Position numbers and translations under genes: made by a program. Positions 24,422 through 29,946 of a DNA stretch of 29,946 nt are shown here, one piece after another. The DNA lies in the NCBI GenBank assembly GCA_937884975.1, contig CAKZZS010000034.1, positions 1 through 29,946 on the forward strand, given 5' to 3'. Numbering within the stretch: the first letter of the stretch is position 1; every line of letters begins with the position of its first letter. The notes beneath the pieces were generated by a model. That model was not told the origin of the DNA. It saw nothing but the letters and a program-made list of their open reading frames with translations, and made no database searches. Source of the DNA: an uncultured Clostridia bacterium. Its GTDB lineage: Bacteria > Bacillota > Clostridia > Oscillospirales > Acutalibacteraceae.

Positions 24422-25415
24422 TAGCCCTCTCGTCAATTATACGAAAATATCCCCGAACCGCAGCAGCCCCCGCAATCACGCAATCGACACCATCACTATC
24501 CATTGCGTGGTCGGTCAGTGCTCCGTTGAGACGCTGGGCGCGATTTTCGCCCCGACTTCTCGGCAAGCGAGCTCCAACTACGGCGTGGGCTATGACGGCA
24601 AAATCGGAATGTATGTAGAGGAGAAGGACCGCTCGTGGTGCACGTCCTCCGCGTCGAACGACAACCGGGCCGTCACGATTGAGGTCGCGAGCGATACGAC
24701 CGAACCCTACGCGGTGAGACCCGCGGCTTACGCGGCCCTCATTGAGCTCGTCGCCGATATTTGCAAGCGCAACGGCATTAAAAAGCTCGTCTGGTCTACA
24801 AACAAGAGCGACCGCATGAATCACGCGAACGGCTGCAATATGACCGTGCACCGCGATTATGCGAACAAGTCTTGCCCCGGCACCTACCTCTATGAGCGTC
24901 ATGGCGATATTGCCGCAAAGGTAAACGCCAAGCTCGGCACAGCCGACACAGCGACGCCGGAGACTCCGTCCGCCCCTACTACTGCCGCTTCCCTTAAAGT
25001 CGGCGATATTGTTGACTTTAAGGGAAGCGTTCACTATGCGAGCGCGAACGCGGCGAAAGCGGTGAGCTGTAAGCCCGGCAAGGCGAAGGTGACAAACGTC
25101 TCCGCAAAGGGCAAGCACCCCTTCCACCTCATTGCCGAAAAGGACGGCGGCTCTACCGTCTATGGCTGGGTAAACGCCTCGGATATTGGAGAAACGGCAG
25201 CGAGCAATACCTTTACGCCCTACGTTGTAAGGGTGACCGCCGACGTCCTGAATATCCGCAAGGGCCCCGGCACGAATTACGGGACGAACGGCTCTATCAA
25301 TAACGGCGGCGCCTACACCATCGTCGCCGAGTCCGAGGGGCAAGGCGCTACCAAATGGGGCAAGCTAAAGAGCGGCGCCGGCTGGATTAGCCTTGACTAT
25401 ACGAAGAAAATTTAA
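24414..25415 (+). CDS. Endolysin, N-acetylmuramoyl-L-alanine amidase with two SH3-like modules
   Basis: The 333-aa lysin cuts peptidoglycan between MurNAc and L-Ala. The amidase_2 domain (residues ~20-170) shows the zinc ligands His30 (TITIHC), His146 (MTVHRDY) and Cys154 (NKSCPGTY), and DRSWCTSSASNDNRAVTIEV. It carries a first SH3-like module at ~195-260 (GDIVDFKGSVHYAS, KGKHPFHLIAEKDGG, VYGWVNASDI) and a second SH3_3 at ~270-333 (VLNIRKGPGTNYGTNGSI). The first module resembles the C-terminus of the baseplate hub gene. Preferred start is the ATG at 24414, overlapping the small peptide gene. Confidence 0.92.
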   Translation: MSNSPLVNYTKISPNRSSPRNHAIDTITIHCVVGQCSVETLGAIFAPTSRQASSNYGVGYDGKIGMYVEEKDRSWCTSSASNDNRAVTIEVASDTTEPYAVRPAAYAALIELVADICKRNGIKKLVWSTNKSDRMNHANGCNMTVHRDYANKSCPGTYLYERHGDIAAKVNAKLGTADTATPETPSAPTTAASLKVGDIVDFKGSVHYASANAAKAVSCKPGKAKVTNVSAKGKHPFHLIAEKDGGSTVYGWVNASDIGETAASNTFTPYVVRVTADVLNIRKGPGTNYGTNGSINNGGAYTIVAESEGQGATKWGKLKSGAGWISLDYTKKI

Positions 25416-25428
25416 GGAGGAAAAGACT

Positions 25429-25707
25429 ATGAGCGACTTCTTTACTTGGGAAATTCTCGCGACGTTCGCCGGCGCGACAACTGCGACGGCCATCATCACG
25501 CAATTTATTAAAGACGGCCTGAAGAAGATTCCGACGCAAATCGTCTCTTACGTTGTTGCGCTCGTTATCCTCGCCCTTGCGACTGCTGTCCAAAGCGGCA
25601 CAGGCGCGGGGTGGTCCGTCTGGGCGCTTATTCCGTTCAACGCGGTTATTGTTTCCCTCAGCGCAAACGGCGCTTACGCAGCCGTTGACAGAATCAAGAA
25701 CGGCTAA
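25429..25707 (+). CDS. Holin
   Basis: The 92-aa product has about three hydrophobic segments: WEILATFAGATTATAIITQF, QIVSYVVALVILALATAV and VWALIPFNAVIVSLSANGAY. It lies directly after the endolysin, with RBS TAAGGAGGAAAAG. This is the membrane-hole-forming protein that lets the amidase reach the wall. The lysis cassette ends here and a strong terminator follows. Confidence 0.85.
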   Translation: MSDFFTWEILATFAGATTATAIITQFIKDGLKKIPTQIVSYVVALVILALATAVQSGTGAGWSVWALIPFNAVIVSLSANGAYAAVDRIKNG

Positions 25708-25737
25708 GCCCTACCTATTATAATAAGACCTGAGTAT

Positions 25738-25778
25738 GACGCTCTCGGAGGATTGACCTCCGGGGGCGTCTTTTTTTT
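25738..25778 (+). terminator. Strong rho-independent terminator ending the late operon
   Basis: A 14-bp stem (GACGCTCTCGGAGG with CCTCCGGGGGCGTC, two G-T pairs), an ATTGA loop and eight T's. It separates the structural/lysis genes from the next module. Confidence 0.95.
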
Positions 25779-25795
25779 ATGCCCGGAAGCTCTTT

Positions 25796-25811
25796 TTACT
25801 AATACCAGTAA
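25796..25811 (+). promoter_or_regulatory. Operator-like inverted repeat O1
   Basis: TTACTAATACCAGTAA: 5-bp arms with a 6-bp spacer. It is 80 bases upstream of a second copy of the same geometry (25876-25891) and matches the pair before the SprT gene. Confidence 0.55.
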
Positions 25812-25875
25812 GAACCGCACGGAAATGTTCGCGAAAACACCGCAAAGTTTTTGCAGTTTGGGGGGCTCGCGGATT

Positions 25876-25891
25876 TTACTAAACACGATAA
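25876..25891 (+). promoter_or_regulatory. Operator-like inverted repeat O2 overlapping a -10-like box
   Basis: TTACTAAACACGATAA has one arm mismatch. It overlaps TAAAAT at 25889-25894, a possible -10 box, and is followed by AAATTGAAAATGTCA, which recurs nearly unchanged at 27461-27475. No good -35 box is visible, so an activator may be needed. Apart from the two operator-like sites and this -10 box, I see nothing else in the 237-base gap 25708-25944 after the terminator. Confidence 0.55.
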
Positions 25892-25944
25892 AATTGAAAA
25901 TGTCAAGAGGATAACACCTCGACAAAATTAAGGAGGTACACATT

Positions 25945-26538
25945 ATGAAAAAGACAATGTTTACGATGAATGACGTTCTCGCCGCCGCCAACAAGCAGGT
26001 CGCTCAACTTATGGAGCGGGGCTACATGATTTGCTTCGGAGATTCTTCTTTCGGGTATGCCTTCCGTGTGGACCTCGAAAATAACGGAAAGTACGTTCGC
26101 GTGAAGGTCGAGGAGACGTGCGGCTTTGGCAAGCTGGGCACCGTTACCCTGACCGTTATGGAAATCCCCTCTCCCGACGGCTTTGAGCGGGACGACGCGG
26201 TTATCTGGTATGAAAAGGTCTGGTACATCGTGTCCGATAAGGACGCCTCTTGCGGCCGCTGGCAGCGCGACCACGTGTTGACCGATAGCAAAGACGAAAG
26301 CGAGACTATCGTCGAAAAGCGCCGTGCCCGCCGAAACGCTCAGCGAATCAGCAGGACCTCCGACGAGCTTACGCCGTCTGCGTCCCTGATTCGTGCTCTC
26401 AAATCTCACAAGGGCTTTTCCAACGCGACCCGCAACACCATTATGGTCCTGCGCGTTAACGGCGGCTATGAGATTAGCCTTAAAGCCCGCGACGGCCACA
26501 TTTCCCGTAAGGAAGTTATCCATTTCCCGAAGCACTAA
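25945..26538 (+). CDS. Hypothetical 197-aa protein
   Basis: ATG at 25945 with TAAGGAGGTACACATT upstream. The product has a beta-rich N-terminal half (YMICFGDSSFGYAFRVDLEN, YVRVKVEETCGFGKLGTVTL) and a basic helical centre (EKRRARRNAQRISRTS), then a strand-rich end. I do not recognise it. The Lys/Arg-rich region could bind nucleic acid. It is the first gene of the second module, controlled by the O1/O2 region, and therefore likely an early or middle gene. Confidence 0.65.
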   Translation: MKKTMFTMNDVLAAANKQVAQLMERGYMICFGDSSFGYAFRVDLENNGKYVRVKVEETCGFGKLGTVTLTVMEIPSPDGFERDDAVIWYEKVWYIVSDKDASCGRWQRDHVLTDSKDESETIVEKRRARRNAQRISRTSDELTPSASLIRALKSHKGFSNATRNTIMVLRVNGGYEISLKARDGHISRKEVIHFPKH

Positions 26539-26584
26539 AAGAAAAGCCCGCCCCGGAGGTTACGAGGGCTTGGGAGGAGTGAGA

Positions 26585-26836
26585 ATGCCAAAACTACCGA
26601 AAACGCCTAAGGGCTGGTACTCTGGCGACGTGCATTGGCGTATTCCCGGCAGAAAAACGCCGATTGCGTATAGCACGAAAGCCGCGAGCGATTTAATCGT
26701 CGTGCTGGCTCAGACGCATACCACGATTCAAGAAGTGCACGACGCCATCAATTACGACATGGAGGCCCGCAAGGTCCTTGCGGCCTACATCAAAAAGGGC
26801 TACGGCAACGCGATAGCCCGAGAATATTTCAAATAA
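26585..26836 (+). CDS. Hypothetical 83-aa basic protein
   Basis: I start this at the ATG at 26585 with GGGAGGAGTGAGA upstream; a longer frame exists but would overlap the preceding gene. The product begins MPKLPKTPKGWYSGDVHWRI, has AYSTKAASDLIVVLAQTHTT and ends with KKGYGNAIAREYFK. Basic, small, unknown. It lies 46 bases after the previous gene. Confidence 0.55.
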   Translation: MPKLPKTPKGWYSGDVHWRIPGRKTPIAYSTKAASDLIVVLAQTHTTIQEVHDAINYDMEARKVLAAYIKKGYGNAIAREYFK

Positions 26837-26852
26837 TAAGGAGGACGTACAA

Positions 26853-27050
26853 ATGAAATTCACGTTATCAGAATGGGCCGCTATCAAGTGCTATCTCGGC
26901 ACGGCTCTCGAGGACGCGCTTGAGTGCGTCGCGGGTTTGGAGGAGGAAGTCAAGAAAGACCCCTCCTGCCTCAAGGATTATCTGGCCTGTAAAATGCAGG
27001 TCGCTGAGCTGGAAAACTTTATCCAGCGTATCGAAACGGCCACGGTATGA
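26853..27050 (+). CDS. Hypothetical 65-aa helical protein
   Basis: ATG at 26853 with ATAAGGAGGACGTAC upstream. The product starts MKFTLSEWAAIKCYLGTALE and is predicted wholly helical with acidic residues (LEEEVKKDPS). No family recognised. It is the last gene before the iteron region. Confidence 0.6.
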   Translation: MKFTLSEWAAIKCYLGTALEDALECVAGLEEEVKKDPSCLKDYLACKMQVAELENFIQRIETATV

Positions 27051-27068
27051 CGCCCCCGCGCGGGTTTG

Positions 27069-27352
27069 CAACCGAGTGCAACCGAGTACAACCGACGTCG
27101 GTTGTTGAAAAAAGCCAGTCGTACCAACGCTTTGAGGGTTTACAACTGAGTACAACCGATTTTTACTATAAACTTTATAAAAATAGAGAATATTGAGAAA
27201 TACATATATCTCTATACCTCTCTAATCCTCTCTAATCTATATAGTTTTATAGAGAAATTTCGGTTGTATCGGTTGCAAAGTCTGAAAAGGCCAGTCATAC
27301 CAAGGCTTTAAGCCTGCAACCGAGCTCGGTTGTAATGGGTTGCACTCGGTTG
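27069..27352 (+). repeat. Iteron clusters flanking an AT-rich block: candidate replication origin
   Basis: Ten exact copies of CAACCGA or its complement TCGGTTG, plus two with one mismatch, lie here. Exact forward copies start at 27069, 27079, 27089, 27153, 27317; exact reverse copies start at 27098, 27260, 27269, 27326, 27346. Several are spaced 10 bp. Two form 16-bp palindromes, CAACCGACGTCGGTTG (27089-27104) and CAACCGAGCTCGGTTG (27317-27332). Between the clusters, about 27160-27258 is very AT-rich, with a tandem CCTCTCTAAT at 27217-27236. Two 23-bp imperfect direct repeats (27114-27136 and 27290-27312, 20/23) also flank it. The layout is that of an iteron origin with an unwinding element; regulator binding is the alternative. 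Confidence 0.6.
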
Positions 27353-27368
27353 CAAGGGGCGCAAACGC

Positions 27369-27384
27369 TTACCGGGTCCGGTAA
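27369..27384 (+). promoter_or_regulatory. Operator-like inverted repeat O3
   Basis: TTACCGGGTCCGGTAA is a 7-bp-arm palindrome with a 2-base centre. It has the same 16-bp TTACY-N6-RGTAA frame as the other sites and lies 77 bases before the next one. Confidence 0.6.
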
Positions 27385-27445
27385 AATCGGCAGGAACGCA
27401 TAGAAAAAACCGCGAAATCTCGGCGGTTTAGCGCGCTCCCTTTTC

Positions 27446-27461
27446 TTACCAAACATGGTAA
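27446..27461 (+). promoter_or_regulatory. Operator-like inverted repeat O4 overlapping a -10-like box
   Basis: TTACCAAACATGGTAA has 6-bp arms and overlaps TAAAAT at 27459-27464. The region then runs AAATTAAAAATGTCAGG, nearly the same as after O2, and ends in the RBS of the SprT gene. The 466-base gap 27051-27516 contains only the iteron block and this promoter region. Confidence 0.6.
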
Positions 27462-27516
27462 AATTAAAAATGTCAGGCGGCAAGAGACCGCAACTAAGAA
27501 TAAGGAGGAACAAATT

Positions 27517-28434
27517 ATGAAGTACAGACACCTGAACACCGGAGTCGTTACGGAGCTCATCGAGAACACGGAGAACGGCGTTAAGCTGCGGGTCATCGAG
27601 ACCGGCGAAGTCAAAGAGGTTGGGCTTGCGACGTTCAAGCGCTGGTGGAAAGTCGTTAAGGAAGACGCCGAGCCCGAAGCTCCCGCCACGGATGAGCCCG
27701 AGACGCAGGACGCTCCTACGGAGCCCCAGAACGACGCTGACGAGCCCGAAGCCGCCGAGGCTGCGGAATTGCCCGCCGAAAAGGCGGAAGCCCCTGCAGA
27801 GGACCACGGCGACGAGGATAAGCCTCTCGCGCTCTCCGAAATCGTGAGCAAGCTCGAGGACCTTTTCGACATGCTCAACGGGCTCTACTTCGAGGGCAAG
27901 CTGCCTCGCCCGATTATCACGGTCCAGTCGACCCCGAAATTCTACGGGCATTGCTCCACCAAGAAGATTTGGAAGAAGGGCGCCGACGGCGAGGACGAGG
28001 GCCAGTACGAAATCAATATCGGGGCCGAATTCCTCAACCGCCCGAGCGAGTACACTGCGGCGACCATGCTTCACGAGATGGTCCACCTCTATTGCCGTGA
28101 GAACGACATTACGGAGACCTGCCAGAACGGGCGCTACCATAACAAGCGCTTCAAAGAGGAGTGCGAGGCCCGCGGGCTCGTTATCGAGTACGACCGCGCC
28201 AACGGCTACTCGACCTCTATCCCCGGCGAGTCCTTTGTTGAGAATCTCCGCTCCAACGGGTACGCCCTCAAAGTCCCGTTCGCCCGGCACACCATCGAGA
28301 AGGAGAAGAAAAAGGCCGAGCGCAATAAGGCTCACCGGTACATTTGCCCCTGCTGCGGTCAGAAGGTAAGCAGCACGCAGGAGCTCAACCTGATTTGCGG
28401 AATCTGCAACGTTCCGATGGAGCGCGCCGAGTAA
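27517..28434 (+). CDS. SprT-like zinc metalloprotease
   Basis: The 305-aa product resembles SprT-like proteins. A 50-residue N-terminal domain (MKYRHLNTGVVTELIENT) is followed by an acidic, Pro-rich linker (about 51-100). The SprT-like domain follows: LFDMLNGLYFEGKLPRPIIT, then HEMVH at 186-190 with a further His in the RYHNKRFKEECE helix, the expected zinc ligands. A C-terminal zinc ribbon has the pairs CPCC and CGIC. In other organisms SprT-family proteins act on DNA-protein crosslinks; in phages the role is unknown. RBS AAGGAGGAACA; expressed from the O3/O4 region. Confidence 0.85.
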   Translation: MKYRHLNTGVVTELIENTENGVKLRVIETGEVKEVGLATFKRWWKVVKEDAEPEAPATDEPETQDAPTEPQNDADEPEAAEAAELPAEKAEAPAEDHGDEDKPLALSEIVSKLEDLFDMLNGLYFEGKLPRPIITVQSTPKFYGHCSTKKIWKKGADGEDEGQYEINIGAEFLNRPSEYTAATMLHEMVHLYCRENDITETCQNGRYHNKRFKEECEARGLVIEYDRANGYSTSIPGESFVENLRSNGYALKVPFARHTIEKEKKKAERNKAHRYICPCCGQKVSSTQELNLICGICNVPMERAE

Positions 28435-28452
28435 GGCGCGCTTCGCGGTTGT

Positions 28453-28493
28453 CAAGGGACTTTTCGGCAGTACGATGCCGATTTTGTCCCTTG
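28453..28493 (+). other. Long two-part hairpin before methylase gene
   Basis: CAAGGGAC (28453-28460) pairs with GTCCCTTG (28486-28493), and inside it CGGCA (28465-28469) pairs with TGCCG (28476-28480), separated by a T-rich internal loop. It ends only a few bases before the RBS of the methylase-like gene, so an RNA-level control is possible. Confidence 0.55.
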
Positions 28494-28510
28494 CAGCCGA
28501 GGAGGTGAAC

Positions 28511-29290
28511 ATGATGGATAATCCGCATAGAAACAAGATACTCAAAACGATTCGCCGGCTCGGAGAGGTTCATTCCGTCTGGAATATCTTTACCGACTTC
28601 GTGGAGCTGAGCGCCATTAGCCTCGCAAATAGCGCGGACCGGCGCCCGGAAGTTTGGGAGAAACGGGAAAAGCAGTACCTTGACACGATAGGCAAGTATA
28701 GCCCGGACGAGCAAAAATTTTTCCCCGAGATGTTCGCGGATTTGGTCGAGGCTTTAGAGTATGAGCTTACGTGGCGAAACGCCCCGGCCGACGTTCTCGG
28801 GACGTTGTTCCACGAGCTGGAGCTTCATAACAAGTACAAGGGACAGTTTTTCACGCCTCAGAACGTATGCGACATGATGGCCGAGATAACTTTTGGCGAC
28901 GGCGCGGAGCTTCTGGAAGATAGGCCTTTTATTTCTCTCTGTGAGCCTTGCTGCGGGTCCGGCGCTATGGTGCTCGGATTCGCAAGGGCTATGCTGGAGA
29001 AGAATTTTAACTACTGTTCGCAGCTCGTCGTCGAGGCGACTGACATTGACCTTAAATGCGTTTATATGTGCTACCTGCAATTATCGCTTTACGGCATTCC
29101 CGCCGTGGTGATTCACGGGAACACGCTGGCGCTTGAGGAATGGTCCCGTTGGTACACGCCCGTCTATATCATGTACGGCTGGGACCATAGGCGAAAGACG
29201 TCCGGCGACGTCATTCAAGCGCCGGCAGAAACCGACGCTAAGCAACCGGCCGAGCCGGAGCAATTATCATTATTCAAGGAGGATAACTAA
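28511..29290 (+). CDS. N6-adenine methyltransferase-like protein, motif IV not evident
   Basis: The 259-aa product resembles HsdM/N6-methylase cores: QFFTPQNVCDMMAEI (about 112-126), motif I LCEPCCGSGAMVLGF (about 143-157), VVEATDID and VVIHGNTLALEEW. The catalytic (N/D/S)PP(Y/F) motif, expected ~20 residues after HGNTL, is not there; instead WYTPVYIMYGWDHRR follows. The protein may therefore bind SAM and DNA without methylating, or have moved its active site. The start ATG at 28511 (GAGGAGGTGAAC) has a second in-frame ATG at 28514. The C-terminus is short and ends PEQLSLFKEDN, a possible sliding-clamp-type QLSLF motif. The gene is 1 base from the second DGR target. Confidence 0.8.
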   Translation: MMDNPHRNKILKTIRRLGEVHSVWNIFTDFVELSAISLANSADRRPEVWEKREKQYLDTIGKYSPDEQKFFPEMFADLVEALEYELTWRNAPADVLGTLFHELELHNKYKGQFFTPQNVCDMMAEITFGDGAELLEDRPFISLCEPCCGSGAMVLGFARAMLEKNFNYCSQLVVEATDIDLKCVYMCYLQLSLYGIPAVVIHGNTLALEEWSRWYTPVYIMYGWDHRRKTSGDVIQAPAETDAKQPAEPEQLSLFKEDN

Positions 29291-29291
29291 A

Positions 29292-29921
29292 ATGGCAACT
29301 ATCATGAGGAGAACCGAAAGCCCTATTGAATGGGCGGAAATCAAGGAGGCCGTTCAGGCGGGCAAGGTCGCCGAGCTTCTGAGCGTAGGAGACGAAATCG
29401 CGGAGACCCTTGCCACAGGCGAGCATGCTGTTTTCGTCGTGGCCGGTATCGGCGTTTACGAGGAGAATCAGGTTATTTTTAGCCTGAAGGATTGCCTTGC
29501 GGAAGAATACTACATGAATAAGGACTGGACCAACAAGGGCGGCTGGCCCGCGTGCGATATGCGCCGGCATTTGACCGAGGACGTTTTCCCGACCTTGCCG
29601 GACAGCCTGAAGGCCGTTATCACGCCTCGCTTGCTGACGACTGACGACGGCACCGCTGAGGACGAGCTTTGGCTTTTTTCTGAGAAGGAGATTTTCGGCG
29701 AGGACTGGTGCGACGGCGACCCCGACGACAAGCATATCCCGTATTATCAGAATCCGGTCAACCGGGTCAAGCGCGACCGCGACGGTGACCAGACGTGGTG
29801 GTGGGAGCGTTCACCCTACGCCAACGCCTCGACCGCCTTCTGCTATGTCACCAGCGGCGGCGGCGCCAGCGGCAGCATCGCCAGCACCTCAAGGGGCGTT
29901 TGCTTCGGCTTCTGTATTTAA
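29292..29921 (+). CDS. DGR target 2: stand-alone DUF6273/C-lectin-like protein
   Basis: The 209-aa protein is a single DUF6273-like domain related to the C-terminal domain of target 1: EWAEIKEAVQAGKVAELLSVGDEI, VIFSLKDCLAEEYY, GGWPACDMRRHLTEDVFP, LPDSLKAVITPR and ELWLFSEKEIFGEDW. It ends in WWWERSPYANASTAFCYVTS then RGVCFGFCI, which is VR2. No signal peptide or transmembrane segment is seen. It belongs to the SprT/methylase module, outside the tail operon, and I chose the ATG at 29292 (AAGGAGGATAACTAAA) rather than longer frames. What the diversified face binds is unknown. Confidence 0.88.
   Translation: MATIMRRTESPIEWAEIKEAVQAGKVAELLSVGDEIAETLATGEHAVFVVAGIGVYEENQVIFSLKDCLAEEYYMNKDWTNKGGWPACDMRRHLTEDVFPTLPDSLKAVITPRLLTTDDGTAEDELWLFSEKEIFGEDWCDGDPDDKHIPYYQNPVNRVKRDRDGDQTWWWERSPYANASTAFCYVTSGGGASGSIASTSRGVCFGFCI
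29799..29919 (+). repeat. DGR variable repeat VR2
   Basis: Aligns without gaps to the template repeat (offset 8047) over 121 bases. I count 20 mismatches, all at template adenines. At the left edge the match ends at 29799. Confidence 0.95.
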
Positions 29922-29946
29922 TCCACTAATCTTAGTAAATCCGGGG
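29892..29946 (+). repeat. 55-bp exact direct repeat (copy 2, at contig end)
   Basis: Identical to 21187-21241; the contig ends at its last base, inside the first arm of the expected post-VR hairpin. Confidence 0.95.

Noticed and set aside
27051..27361. CRISPR array
   Set aside because: Repeats are 7-16 bp, in both orientations and without uniform spacers; they fit iterons.

Overview
The window is a phage contig, almost certainly from a virome or metagenome assembly because its first 42 bases are an Illumina adapter. All genes that I accept lie on the + strand and are packed tightly, with strong AAGGAGG-type ribosome binding sites and occasional GTG/TTG starts. The structural genes follow the order of PBSX/XkdE-XkdU-like contractile-tail phages of Gram-positive bacteria. 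That order, the SH3/LysM wall-binding modules and the roughly mid-50s GC suggest a myovirus of a Gram-positive gut Firmicute (Clostridia-like). The host is inferred and not proven. No integrase, repressor or terminase is in the window, so lifestyle cannot be read here.

Layout: 45-3532 holds the end of a portal-like protein fused to a GNAT-like domain, small accessory genes, YjcQ and the MuF-type minor head protein. 3547-8410 holds the prohead protease/scaffold, major capsid protein and head-tail connectors. 8414-19764 holds tail sheath, tube, frameshifted chaperone, tape measure and baseplate (LysM XkdP, XkdQ, DUF2577, DUF2634, baseplate J, DUF2313). 19766-21216 holds tail-fibre genes. 21081-23270 holds a diversity-generating retroelement (DGR). 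23261-25707 holds a carbohydrate-binding-like protein, a membrane protein, an amidase endolysin and a holin, closed by a strong terminator at 25738-25778. 25779-29946 is a separately regulated module: two duplicated promoter/operator regions, small unknown genes, an iteron-flanked AT-rich block that looks like a replication origin, a SprT-like protein, an N6-methylase-like protein and a second DGR target.

The main discovery-type content is the DGR. It has a template repeat (TR, 21739-21872) between an Avd-like gene and a reverse transcriptase with the DGR-type GLGSQ motif B. It has two variable repeats: VR1 at the end of the tail-fibre-region gene (21081-21214) and VR2 at the end of a stand-alone DUF6273-like gene 8.7 kb away (29799-29919). 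By hand alignment VR1 differs from TR at 17 positions and VR2 at 20, and every difference falls on a TR adenine. A GC-rich 8-bp hairpin follows VR1, and VR2 ends in the same flank, truncated by the contig end inside the hairpin arm. So one reverse transcriptase probably diversifies both a virion receptor-binding protein and a second protein encoded outside the tail operon.

Other unexplained structures are a pair of inverted, compensating hairpin elements (3123-3190 and 16541-16608), four 16-bp TTACY-N6-RGTAA operator-like sites, and the iteron cluster at 27069-27352.
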